A DNA stretch of 64,000 nucleotides from JAWKWH01 sp041397625. GTDB taxonomy: Bacteria > Pseudomonadota > Alphaproteobacteria > Rhizobiales > Rhizobiaceae. A program made the position numbers and the translations under genes. Location: assembly GCA_041397625.1 (NCBI GenBank), contig JAWKWH010000001.1:620001-684000 (forward strand). The letters are read 5' to 3'. Under the pieces are notes generated by a model. The model did not search any database, was not told the DNA's origin, and saw only the letters and a list, made by a program, of their open reading frames with translations. Positions 1 through 7,687 of the stretch are shown piece by piece (within the stretch, counting starts at the first letter, position 1; each line of letters starts with the position of its first letter).

Positions 1-80
1 GCGCGATGGCCGGCCAGCAGAACCAGGTCAAATCGGTTGTCGACTTTGTCGATGCAGTCTTCGACAGTGACGCGGGCCAT
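1..80 (-). CDS. rpoZ: RNA polymerase omega subunit (N-terminal part, cut by window edge)
   Basis: Reading leftwards from the ATG at 80, the first codons give MARVTVEDCIDKVDNRFDL, the very conserved start of the alphaproteobacterial omega subunit. Omega helps assemble and stabilise core RNA polymerase. Only about 26 codons lie in the window. An AAAGGGG ribosome-binding site sits just before the ATG. The gene is divergent from the NYN-domain gene, with 255 bp between them. Confidence 0.9.
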   Translation of the reverse strand, partial: MARVTVEDCIDKVDNRFDLVLLAGHR

Positions 81-335
81 GGCTGTGCCCCTTTCTTGCC
101 AGTCTGTTCAGGAAATCGAGCGCGTCCATACCGCGATCGCCGCTACAATTCAAGCCGGTCTCGCGCAGGCGCGCGCCACAAGCGATTGTGAAGGCCGAAT
201 CTGCCGTTTGCGGCTTGGAAAATGCCGCTCATATCTTTATTTCTTTGATTGGATACCCGTGACACATCATGTCGCGCCTGTTTCAAGGGTATCGCAGATT
301 TTGAGCCGAACCATTGCAGATGAGGACATTGCCCG

Positions 336-926
336 ATGTTTGATCCGCGAGAAAAGATCGCCCTGTTTATAGACGGCGCCAATCTCTACGCCGCATCCAA
401 ATCGCTGAATTTCGATATCGATTACCGCAAGCTGCTGAAAAGCTTCCAGGGCCGCGGCTATCTGCTGCGCGCCTACTACTACACCGCGCTCGTCGAGGAC
501 CAGGAATACTCCTCGATCCGGCCGCTGATCGACTGGCTCGACTACAACGGCTACAAGGTCGTCACCAAGCCGGCCAAGGAGTTCACCGATGCCAGCGGCC
601 GGCGCAAGATCAAGGGCAACATGGACATCGAACTGACCATCGACGCCATGGAACTGGCCGACGTGGTCGACCACTACGTGATCTTTTCCGGCGACGGCGA
701 TTTCCGCTCGCTGGTCGAGGCGCTGCAGCGCAAGGGCCGCAAGGTCTCGGTGGTGTCGACCATGCAGTCGCAGCCGCCGATGATCTCCGACGACCTGCGC
801 CGCCAGGCCGACCATTTCATCGACCTGTCGACGCTGAAGGGCGAGATCGGCCGCGACCCCTCCGAACGTCCGCCGCGCCGCGAGCGGGAGGAAGAGGAAG
901 AGTTCGAGGACGACGAGAACTACTGA
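336..926 (+). CDS. NYN domain (LabA/DUF88-like) putative ribonuclease
   Basis: A 196-residue cytoplasmic protein of the LabA-like NYN family, a PIN-like fold whose characterised members are metal-dependent RNases. The acidic residues expected of the active site are visible: D13 in the IDGAN motif, D97 in GNMDIEL, and D120/D122 in SGDGDF. The last 20 residues form a strongly charged tail (RERE, then a run of E and D), likely disordered. A GAGGA ribosome-binding site precedes the ATG. The uracil-DNA glycosylase gene begins 4 bp after the stop, so the two are probably co-transcribed. The RNA substrate is unknown. Confidence 0.85.
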   Translation: MFDPREKIALFIDGANLYAASKSLNFDIDYRKLLKSFQGRGYLLRAYYYTALVEDQEYSSIRPLIDWLDYNGYKVVTKPAKEFTDASGRRKIKGNMDIELTIDAMELADVVDHYVIFSGDGDFRSLVEALQRKGRKVSVVSTMQSQPPMISDDLRRQADHFIDLSTLKGEIGRDPSERPPRREREEEEEFEDDENY

Positions 927-930
927 TCGC

Positions 931-1617
931 ATGGCGGCCGCGCACGAAATCCTGGCCGATCCGCACCGCGATTGCACGCTTTGTCCGCGGCTGCACCAAT
1001 TCATCGCCGGCTGGCGCGTCCGCGAACCCGGCTGGTTCAACGCACCGGTGCCGACATTCGCACCGGTCGACGGCGACGATACGGTGCGCCTGCTCATCGT
1101 CGGCCTGGCGCCGGGGCTGAGGGGCGCCAACCGCAGCGGCCGGCCGTTTACCGGCGATTATGCCGGCGACCTGCTCTATGCCACGCTGGCGCGCTTCGGC
1201 TTGTCGCGCGGAACCTTCGACGCGCGGCCCGACGACGGCGTCGAACTGGTCGGCACGGCGATCACCAACGCGGTGCGCTGCGTGCCGCCGGAAAACCGGC
1301 CGGTCGGCGCGGAGATCAACACCTGCCGCCGGTTCCTGGCCGCCACCATGGATCGTTTCGCCAATCTTGAAGCCGTACTGACGCTCGGCACAATCGCCCA
1401 CCAGTCGACGGTAAGGGCGCTCGGACTGAAGGTGAAGGACCATCCCTTCGGCCACGGACGGCGGCAGCGCGCCGGACCGGTGACGCTGTTTTCCAGCTAC
1501 CACTGCTCGCGCTACAACACCAATACCGGCCGGCTGACCGAGGACATGTTCGTCTCGGTGTTCCAGGATGTGGCCGATCATCTGGGCGCGACCGCCAGCG
1601 GCCGGTCCGGCCGCTGA
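931..1617 (+). CDS. Uracil-DNA glycosylase, family 5 (UdgB-type), Fe-S
   Basis: A 228-residue DNA repair glycosylase that removes uracil and related deaminated bases. The active-site loop GLAPGLRGANRSGRPFTGD (about residues 58-76) lacks the polar catalytic residue of families 1 and 4 and matches family 5. The second motif SYHCSRYNT lies near residue 190. Four cysteines (C15, C18, C117, C132) fit the [4Fe-4S] cluster ligands of families 4 and 5. It sits directly behind the NYN gene. Family 4 is the alternative, but the GLAPG and GANRSGRPFTGD motifs favour family 5. Confidence 0.85.
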   Translation: MAAAHEILADPHRDCTLCPRLHQFIAGWRVREPGWFNAPVPTFAPVDGDDTVRLLIVGLAPGLRGANRSGRPFTGDYAGDLLYATLARFGLSRGTFDARPDDGVELVGTAITNAVRCVPPENRPVGAEINTCRRFLAATMDRFANLEAVLTLGTIAHQSTVRALGLKVKDHPFGHGRRQRAGPVTLFSSYHCSRYNTNTGRLTEDMFVSVFQDVADHLGATASGRSGR

Positions 1618-1668
1618 CGCCGCTGCCGATCGGTGGTAGGATAAGGCGTATCCGGCACGGACGAGAAG

Positions 1669-1974
1669 ATGAAAGACGTTGAGGTTCTTCGGCGACCGAA
1701 AACCCGTGTAAAAACGGAAAAGCCCCGTCTCTACAAGGTGTTGTTGATCAACGACGACTTCACGCCGCGCGAATTCGTGGTTCGCGTGCTCAAGGCCGTG
1801 TTCCGCATGACCGCCGAACAGGCCGAGCACGTCATGCTCACCGCGCACCGGATGGGAAGCTGCGTCGTCGTGGTGCTGACCAAGGACGCGGCTGAAACCA
1901 AGGCCGGCGAGGCGACCGATCTTGGCCGCGGCGCCGGATATCCGCTGCTCTTCGTCGCCGAACCCGAGGACTGA
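1669..1974 (+). CDS. clpS: ClpS adaptor (ClpS2-type)
   Basis: A 101-residue adaptor that delivers N-degron substrates to the ClpAP protease. It has the ClpS core LLINDDFTPREFVV (residues 25-38) with the Asn-Asp-Asp residues that bind the substrate N-terminus, and the AHRMGS segment around H60. The N-terminus is short and basic, and the C-terminus ends in the TEPEE-like acidic run seen in rhizobial ClpS2. Many alphaproteobacteria carry two ClpS paralogues, and this one resembles the second, non-canonical type. It lies alone, 50 bp after the glycosylase gene and convergent with the ASPIC gene. Confidence 0.9.
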   Translation: MKDVEVLRRPKTRVKTEKPRLYKVLLINDDFTPREFVVRVLKAVFRMTAEQAEHVMLTAHRMGSCVVVVLTKDAAETKAGEATDLGRGAGYPLLFVAEPED

Positions 1975-1996
1975 CGGCAACCGCGCCGGTTGCGCC

Positions 1997-3658
1997 TTAT
2001 TGTTCGGTAGGCGGATACCAGTAGCGCACCGCCGATGCGTCGCGGTCGATCACGATGAAATTGTTGGCGAAGACCCGGTGTCCGGCGCTCCAGTCGCCCG
2101 ACGGCCAGCGGATGCGGATTTGCGCGCGTTCCGCCGTGCCGAGACCGATATGGACGAAGCCGAGGTGACCGGAGGCATGGCCGCCGCCCACCTGGATAGT
2201 GCGGGCGCGGGTCTCGTTGCCCGATTTGACCGAGATCGTCGCGCCGATGGCGTCGCGGTTTCCCCCGTCCTGGCTGAGCCTGATCGCCAGCCAGTTGCCC
2301 ATGCGCCGCGTCCGCGCACCGAAGCGCGCACCGGTATTGCGGAAAAGGCTGACCGGCTCGGCGCGATTGACCACAAGCAGGTCGAGCATGCCGTCGAGAT
2401 TGAAATCCTCGATCACCGCGCCGCGCCCGCGCCGCTGAAGCGCGATGCCCGCCATTTCGCCCGTCTCGGTGAACGTGCCGTCGGCGCGGCCGAGCATCAG
2501 ATTGTCGGGATCAAAGGCGGCAAAATCGGGCATGCGTTCCACGTTGCCTTTGGCGATGAACAGGTCAAGCCGGCCGTCATTGTTGAAATCGGCGAACTCC
2601 GTGTGCCAGCCGGTCGATGGTTTCAGGTCGCCGCCGGCATAGGGTCGGTGCGCCGTCGCGCCCTTCTCGTACGCGATGTCGGAATAGGCCGGCCGGCCGA
2701 TCTCGCCGTCATCGTCGAGCTTCTGCAGCTTGGTGTCGCCCATCGAAGTCAGCGCATATTCGGGAAAGCCGTCGGCATCGAGATCGGCCTCGGCGATGCC
2801 CATGCCCCATATCGCCAGGTGCTTCCAGCCGTCGGCCGTGCGGTAGGGCCGCGCCGGCCGACCGGGCTCGATGCGCCACAACTGTTCTTCGCCGCCGCGA
2901 TAGTATTGCCGGTCGTTGGTGATCCTCAGCGACGGGGTTCCCGACCGGTTCCAGTCGGTAAACAGCATGGACAGCGCGCAATAGCCGGGCGACAGCGCCT
3001 GCGCGTCGGAATAGTCGGGCGCCTCGCCTTCGCGCGGCCTTGCCAGCACGTTGTCGTGGCAAGTGCCCCATGGCGTGCCCGGCGCCGAGCGGTCGACATA
3101 ATTGCCGAAGGCGAGTGTCGGAAAGCGCTGGTCCTCCTCGAAGATAGCCGAGAACGCCGTCGTCCAGGCCCGGCCGCCGTCGAAGGCGAATTGCTGGTTG
3201 CCCGGTTTGAAGCTGCAATCCGGCCCGCCCTTCAAAATCTGGTTCTCGCCGACGCGCAGCGCCACCAGATCCTTGATGCCGTCGTCGTCTATGTCGATGG
3301 GGTAGAAGCCGGTTACGTTCTTCTCGGCGGCCGCCGGGATCGCGCCGGGGCGCTCCTCGAATTTCAGTGCGCCGCCGGTGCTGCTGCGGTTGACGTAAAG
3401 TTTTGCCGGTCCGGTGCCGCCGGCGATCGCCAGATCGGCGAAACTGTCGCCGTTGCAATCGAAGGCGGCCGCACCGCCGCCGACGAAGAATTCCCACGGG
3501 CCGACATATTGGTGGTTGATACCGGCGGCACCGGCCTGTTCGACCATCACCGGCACGTCGAGCGGCGGCTTTTCGTCATTGGCCGATGCTGTTGTGGGCA
3601 TGGCGACGAGAACCGCCAGCGCGAGTGCATATGCCAATGGATGCCAAAATCGTGTCAT
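1997..3658 (-). CDS. Exported VCBS/FG-GAP repeat protein with C-terminal ASPIC/UnbV domain (CRTAC1-like)
   Basis: A 553-residue secreted protein. The start MTRFWHP is followed by a hydrophobic segment ending in TASA, a clear Sec signal peptide. Several VCBS/FG-GAP beta-propeller repeats follow, with calcium-loop sequences such as DCNGDSFADL and FNNDGRLDLF. The C-terminus has the ASPIC/UnbV signature (IRIRWPSGDW). An in-frame extension upstream to 3832 is open only because it overlaps the previous gene; the ATG at 3658 overlaps that gene's stop as ATGA, which signals translational coupling. Proteins of this type are often encoded beside dihaem cytochromes, as here. The biochemical role is not established. 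Confidence 0.8.
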   Translation of the reverse strand: MTRFWHPLAYALALAVLVAMPTTASANDEKPPLDVPVMVEQAGAAGINHQYVGPWEFFVGGGAAAFDCNGDSFADLAIAGGTGPAKLYVNRSSTGGALKFEERPGAIPAAAEKNVTGFYPIDIDDDGIKDLVALRVGENQILKGGPDCSFKPGNQQFAFDGGRAWTTAFSAIFEEDQRFPTLAFGNYVDRSAPGTPWGTCHDNVLARPREGEAPDYSDAQALSPGYCALSMLFTDWNRSGTPSLRITNDRQYYRGGEEQLWRIEPGRPARPYRTADGWKHLAIWGMGIAEADLDADGFPEYALTSMGDTKLQKLDDDGEIGRPAYSDIAYEKGATAHRPYAGGDLKPSTGWHTEFADFNNDGRLDLFIAKGNVERMPDFAAFDPDNLMLGRADGTFTETGEMAGIALQRRGRGAVIEDFNLDGMLDLLVVNRAEPVSLFRNTGARFGARTRRMGNWLAIRLSQDGGNRDAIGATISVKSGNETRARTIQVGGGHASGHLGFVHIGLGTAERAQIRIRWPSGDWSAGHRVFANNFIVIDRDASAVRYWYPPTEQ

Positions 3659-5085
3659 TGTTCGATCACCAGCGTCTTGAGGAAGGCGATGAGCGCGCTG
3701 CGGTCGGCGTCGGCGGCATCCACGTAGCGGTCGCGGGCCTGGCGCGCGTCGCCGCCATGGGCGCGGATCACCTCGTCGAGCGTCGTCATGTCGCCGCGAT
3801 GGCCGTATGGCGCGGTCGATCCGATGCCCCACAGCTCCGCCGTCTGGAACACGTCGCGCTCGACGAAACGTTGCGACAGCAACTCGTTGCCGAGCGCCGA
3901 GACCTGCAGGTCGACCATCTTGTGGCGCTTCAGGTCGCCGAACAGCGGCACCAGCCAGGCACCGTCATCATTGCGTTTGAGCCCGCCATGCCAGTCGAGC
4001 AGCGCCAGGTCGTAGACCGCCGCATCATCCACCTCGGCGGTGCTCAGCGTGCCGGCCGTGTCGTACGGGCCGGGATCGGTGAAGCGCAGGCTTTCGAGCG
4101 GCAATGCCCGCATGTGGCACGAGGCGCAGCCATAGCTGTCGAACAGCGTGTCGCCTCGAGCCGCTGCCTGCCGCCATCCGGCATCGTCCGGTACCTGTTG
4201 CAGCGGCGGTGGCCGGCTTGCCTGCCAGGCGACCATCGCCGACACGTCGCCCGCCGTAATCTCCTGCGTCACGCCATCGCCGTCGAAATCGGCCTCGTCG
4301 GTCCAGCGCGGGCCGAAGCGCTCGCTGGCCTCCATGCCGTGATGCTGGTTGAGCGCATTGATGGTGAACTGTCTGAGCGAGGTCATCACGCCTTTCTGGC
4401 TAAACGGGCGGATCACCAGGTCGGCATCGACGCCGTCGACGCCGTCGAGACCGACGGTGCCGTCGGCATGGGCAGTCAACCGGCCGAAATCGACGCCCTT
4501 GGTGGTCAGCGCGACCTCCACCGTCTCGCCGCTGGCGCGCGCCTTCTCGATCGCCTGCCGGCGCTGCGTCTGCAGTTCGGCGGTCATCTCGCGCGCGAGC
4601 AGCTCGACCAGCCCGGACCCCATCAGGTGATTGGTGTTGCGCTCATTGGAAAATTGCTGGTCCGTCGAATCCAGGTCCTCGAAGGTGAATCCCTCCGACA
4701 CGAACACGTTGACGGGAAAGTCGCCCGCACCGCCGGGAACCGGATCATTGTGGCAGCTCGAACAGGCATTGGCGTCGAGCCCGGCAATGCGCTGGAACCG
4801 TTTCGTCGCCGTGCGCTTGCGCTTGGTCGGCAGGATGGCAAGCGTTGCCTCCGGCCGGCCGGCGCCGTCGCCGAGCGTGAACTTGGCGGTAAAGAGCTGT
4901 TCGCCGCGCGCCACCAGTTCATCGAGCAGCGCGCGCTCGAGCACGCCTGTGTAGCGGGCCTGGTCGACATGCTCGGCCACCTCGCGCTCGGTCCACGGCT
5001 CGCCGGCGGCCGACGGAACCGCCGGAACCGCGCAGGCAAGCGCGGCGATTGCAGACAGCAGATGATGGACCTTACACGAGCGCAT
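3655..5085 (-). CDS. Exported dihaem c-type oxidoreductase (DHOR/DUF1111-like, peroxidase-related)
   Basis: A 476-residue periplasmic protein with a signal peptide (hydrophobic residues 9-25, then SAAG) and two haem-c sites: C108-x-x-C111-H112, followed by NDPVPGGAGDF, and C320-x-x-C323-H324. This is the layout of the DHOR family related to dihaem cytochrome c peroxidases. Near the C-terminus, APYGHRG also matches the family. The ATG at 5085 lies inside xylR (14-bp overlap) and has AAGGGA just upstream, whereas the longer reading frame lacks a signal peptide. It is coupled to the ASPIC-domain gene by ATGA. The electron donor and substrate are unknown; peroxide reduction or oxidation of an organic substrate are possible. 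Confidence 0.8.
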   Translation of the reverse strand: MRSCKVHHLLSAIAALACAVPAVPSAAGEPWTEREVAEHVDQARYTGVLERALLDELVARGEQLFTAKFTLGDGAGRPEATLAILPTKRKRTATKRFQRIAGLDANACSSCHNDPVPGGAGDFPVNVFVSEGFTFEDLDSTDQQFSNERNTNHLMGSGLVELLAREMTAELQTQRRQAIEKARASGETVEVALTTKGVDFGRLTAHADGTVGLDGVDGVDADLVIRPFSQKGVMTSLRQFTINALNQHHGMEASERFGPRWTDEADFDGDGVTQEITAGDVSAMVAWQASRPPPLQQVPDDAGWRQAAARGDTLFDSYGCASCHMRALPLESLRFTDPGPYDTAGTLSTAEVDDAAVYDLALLDWHGGLKRNDDGAWLVPLFGDLKRHKMVDLQVSALGNELLSQRFVERDVFQTAELWGIGSTAPYGHRGDMTTLDEVIRAHGGDARQARDRYVDAADADRSALIAFLKTLVIEQ

Positions 5086-6286
5086 CGGCTTCCCTTCCCG
5101 GTGCAAATGAGACGGATTGGCGGTCGACCACCTCCAGCGCGTTGATGGCGCAGCCATTGTGGACGATCGGCATCTCGTCGGGATAGCAGGTAATCTTCAC
5201 CGCCGCACCTGGTTCGCCCGTCATGCTGTTTCGAAGCGCCTCGCGCATCGCCTGCTCCAGAAGCTCGAAGGCGCGCGCGCCGGAGCCGACCAGCGCCACC
5301 GGCAGCGGATCGGTGAGCGCGAACAGGTTGGCAAGTCCGGTGCCGAGCGCCGCGCCGGCCTCGGTTATCGCCTTTTCGGCGTTCTTATCGCCGGCACGCG
5401 CCGCCTCGAGGATCGCATCTATGCCGCCCTGGCCGCCGTCTGCCGTCGCGCCGCCGGCGCGATCGCGGATGGCATAGTCACCGGCATAGGCCTCGATGCA
5501 ACCGCGATTGCCGCAGCGGCAGGGCGCGCCGTGCGGAATGTAGGTCATGTGCCCGAATTCCATGCCCGAGCTGTGCGAGCCGTTCATCGGTTCGCCGTTC
5601 TGGAACAGTCCCATGCCGACGCCGTAGGACAGCAGCACCGCTGCGAAATCGGAATCGAATTCTTCCGGCTCCTGCCAGTGCAGTGACTGGGCGATCATAT
5701 TGCAATCGTTCCACACTTGCACCGGTACGTCGAGATCCGCGCTGAGCCAGGCGGCTATCGGCAGGTCGCGATGCTCGGTGATCGGCGACCACAGCATGGT
5801 TTGCCCGTCGATGTCGGTCGTGCCCTGCACGCCGACGACGATCCGCTTGAGACGCGCCTCGGTGCCCGACCTGGCGAGCGCCTGCCTGATGCTGTCGGCG
5901 AGCAGCGCGCGGATGTCGGCCACGCCGAGCGACGACGTGTCGGTCACCAGTTGATGTTCGGAAACCGTCTGGCCTGCATAGTCGAACACCCGGCTCGACA
6001 AGGTGTTCATCTTGAACACGGTCGACACCACGACAGCCATGGCCGGATTGATCGACAGCGCGACCTTGGGTCGCCCCCGGCCGAAGCGCCGGCTTTCGTC
6101 GCCATCCTTGCGGATCAGCACGCCGAGCTCGACAAGCTCGGCGGCGATCGCGGTCACCGTCGCGGCGCTCAGGCCGGTGCTCCGGGCGATGTCGATGCGC
6201 GAGAGGCTGCCGGCGCGGCGGATCGCCGTCATCACCCGGTGACGGTTGCGGATTCTCAGATCATCCGACCGCGCAATTGTCGTCAT
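5072..6286 (-). CDS. xylR: ROK-family transcriptional repressor, probable xylose repressor XylR
   Basis: A 404-residue repressor: an N-terminal winged helix-turn-helix (about residues 12-60, including GLSAATVTAIAAELVELGVL) joined to a ROK sugar-binding domain. The ROK zinc motif is C256-x-C258-G-N-R-G-C263 with H246 before it. Divergent placement 197 bp from xylF and an inverted repeat across the xylF promoter indicate that it represses the xylose genes and responds to xylose. The ATG at 6286 with AGGA upstream was preferred over an in-frame TTG at 6334. Its 3' end overlaps the dihaem gene by 14 bp, so the three minus-strand genes form one unit. Confidence 0.85.
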   Translation of the reverse strand: MTTIARSDDLRIRNRHRVMTAIRRAGSLSRIDIARSTGLSAATVTAIAAELVELGVLIRKDGDESRRFGRGRPKVALSINPAMAVVVSTVFKMNTLSSRVFDYAGQTVSEHQLVTDTSSLGVADIRALLADSIRQALARSGTEARLKRIVVGVQGTTDIDGQTMLWSPITEHRDLPIAAWLSADLDVPVQVWNDCNMIAQSLHWQEPEEFDSDFAAVLLSYGVGMGLFQNGEPMNGSHSSGMEFGHMTYIPHGAPCRCGNRGCIEAYAGDYAIRDRAGGATADGGQGGIDAILEAARAGDKNAEKAITEAGAALGTGLANLFALTDPLPVALVGSGARAFELLEQAMREALRNSMTGEPGAAVKITCYPDEMPIVHNGCAINALEVVDRQSVSFAPGREADALV

Positions 6287-6346
6287 GCGGCGCCGGTCCT
6301 CCTGCCTGGCGGCTTCGGGCCCGATTTCAGCCAATCGGACGATGCC

Positions 6347-6387
6347 GCTGATTCAATCTTGACATATCTTCCGGATTGAGTCAGCAT
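6347..6387 (+). promoter_or_regulatory. xylF promoter with predicted XylR operator
   Basis: A 12-bp inverted repeat, GCTGATTCAATC (6347-6358) and GATTGAGTCAGC (6374-6385), matches at 11 of 12 positions with a 15-bp spacer. A TTGACA -35 box (6359-6364) lies in the spacer, and the right arm covers the expected -10 position 17 bp downstream (a weak CAGCAT at 6382-6387). A repressor bound here would block xylF transcription. It is the only such repeat seen between xylR and xylF, so it probably also autoregulates xylR. Confidence 0.7.
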
Positions 6388-6483
6388 TTTTTTCGAGGCT
6401 CGAATTAAAGAGCTTTCCCGATCGCCTTGTGGGAGTGAAAGACGATCGAGGGCATTCTCATGCAAGCCCAGGGAGGAAATACG

Positions 6484-7524
6484 ATGAAACACATGATCGG
6501 CACTTTGCTGGCCGGCGCCGCATTCGCCATGGTCGCCACCGGTGGCGCTTACGCAGCCGACAAGATCATCGGCGTGTCGTGGTCCAACTTCCAGGAAGAG
6601 CGCTGGAAGACCGACGAGGCGGCGATGAAAGCCGCCATCGAGGCCAACGGCGACAGATACATCTCCGCCGATGCGCAGGGTTCGGCGGCCAAGCAGCTGA
6701 CCGATGTGGAATCGCTGATCGCGCAGGGCGCCAACGCCCTGGTGATCCTGGCGATGGACAAGGACGCGATTGGCCCGGCCGTCGACAAGGCCGACGCGGA
6801 AGGCATTCCGGTGCTCGGTTATGACCGTCTGATCGAGGACGCCCGCGCCTTCTACCTGACCTTCGACAACAAGGGTGTCGGCCGCATCATCGCCGAGCAG
6901 GTGACCGCGGCGAAGGGCGAGGGCAACTTCGCCATCATCAAGGGCGACAAGGGCGATCCGAACGCCACCTTCCTGCTGGAAGGCATGATGGAAGTGATCG
7001 GCGACAAGGTGTCGGCCGGCACGATCAATATTGCCTGCGAAACCTTCACCGACGGTTGGAAGCCGGACAACGCCCAGAAGAACATGGAGCAGTGCCTGAC
7101 CTCGCAGGACAACAAGATCGACGCGGTGCTGGCCGAAAACGACGGCATGGCCGGCGGCGTGATCGCGGCACTTACCGCCCAGGGCATGGCCGGCTCGGTT
7201 CCGGTCGGTGGCCAGGATGGCGATCATGCCGCCATCAACCGCGTTGCGCGCGGCACGCAGGTCGTGTCGGTGTGGAAGGACAGCCGCCAGCTCGGAAAGG
7301 CTGCCGGCGACATCGCCGCCGCGCTGGCCGGCGGCGCGGCGATGGATGCGATCCCGAATGCGGTCAAGTGGTCGGGCGGCGCCAAGGGCGTCGAGATGAA
7401 CGCCATCCTCCTTGAGCCGACGCCGATCACCAAGGACAACGTCAATGTCGCGATCGACGCCGGGCATATCGCCAAGGACAAGGCCTGCGAAGGCGCCATG
7501 GACGGCGTGAAGGGCTGCGAGTAA
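6484..7524 (+). CDS. xylF: D-xylose ABC transporter, periplasmic binding protein
   Basis: A 346-residue type 1 periplasmic binding protein that captures D-xylose for the XylGH importer. It has a Sec signal peptide (MKHMIGTLLAGAAFAM then AYAADK) and a two-lobe sugar-binding body with the family segments ISADAQGSAAKQ, VLGYDRLI and VLAENDGMAGG. Length is close to E. coli XylF (330). The ATG at 6484 follows GGGAGG at 6471-6476; an upstream in-frame ATG at 6460 would bury the signal peptide. It is first in the operon and separated from xylH by a hairpin, the usual way to make binding protein in excess of the membrane parts. Confidence 0.95.
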   Translation: MKHMIGTLLAGAAFAMVATGGAYAADKIIGVSWSNFQEERWKTDEAAMKAAIEANGDRYISADAQGSAAKQLTDVESLIAQGANALVILAMDKDAIGPAVDKADAEGIPVLGYDRLIEDARAFYLTFDNKGVGRIIAEQVTAAKGEGNFAIIKGDKGDPNATFLLEGMMEVIGDKVSAGTINIACETFTDGWKPDNAQKNMEQCLTSQDNKIDAVLAENDGMAGGVIAALTAQGMAGSVPVGGQDGDHAAINRVARGTQVVSVWKDSRQLGKAAGDIAAALAGGAAMDAIPNAVKWSGGAKGVEMNAILLEPTPITKDNVNVAIDAGHIAKDKACEGAMDGVKGCE

Positions 7525-7563
7525 GCGCCGCCACTGTCTTACCGGACCTGAGATGATCTGAAC

Positions 7564-7599
7564 CGCGCCGGTTCGCTGATGACGAACCGGCGCGATTTT
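7564..7599 (+). terminator. xylF-xylH intercistronic hairpin / attenuator
   Basis: A perfect 12-bp stem, CGCGCCGGTTCG (7564-7575) with CGAACCGGCGCG (7583-7594), encloses a 7-nt loop and is followed by ATTTTC. It lies 40 bp after the xylF stop. The short T-run suggests partial termination or mRNA stabilisation, not a full stop, because xylH downstream has no evident promoter. Confidence 0.75.
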
Positions 7600-7687
7600 C
7601 ATAAGATCGGGAAAAAGACCGTGCGGGCGTCGGAGCGGCTCCGGCCGTGTCCGCCAGCGCGAAAACCATGAGCCGGGGGAGGCGTCC

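Noticed and set aside
1922..3727. Long plus-strand open frame of about 600 codons opposite the ASPIC gene
   Set aside because: Composition is that of a complement frame in GC-rich DNA (Arg, Ala, Gly, Asp rich, no family motif), and the minus strand has a signal peptide and recognisable domains.
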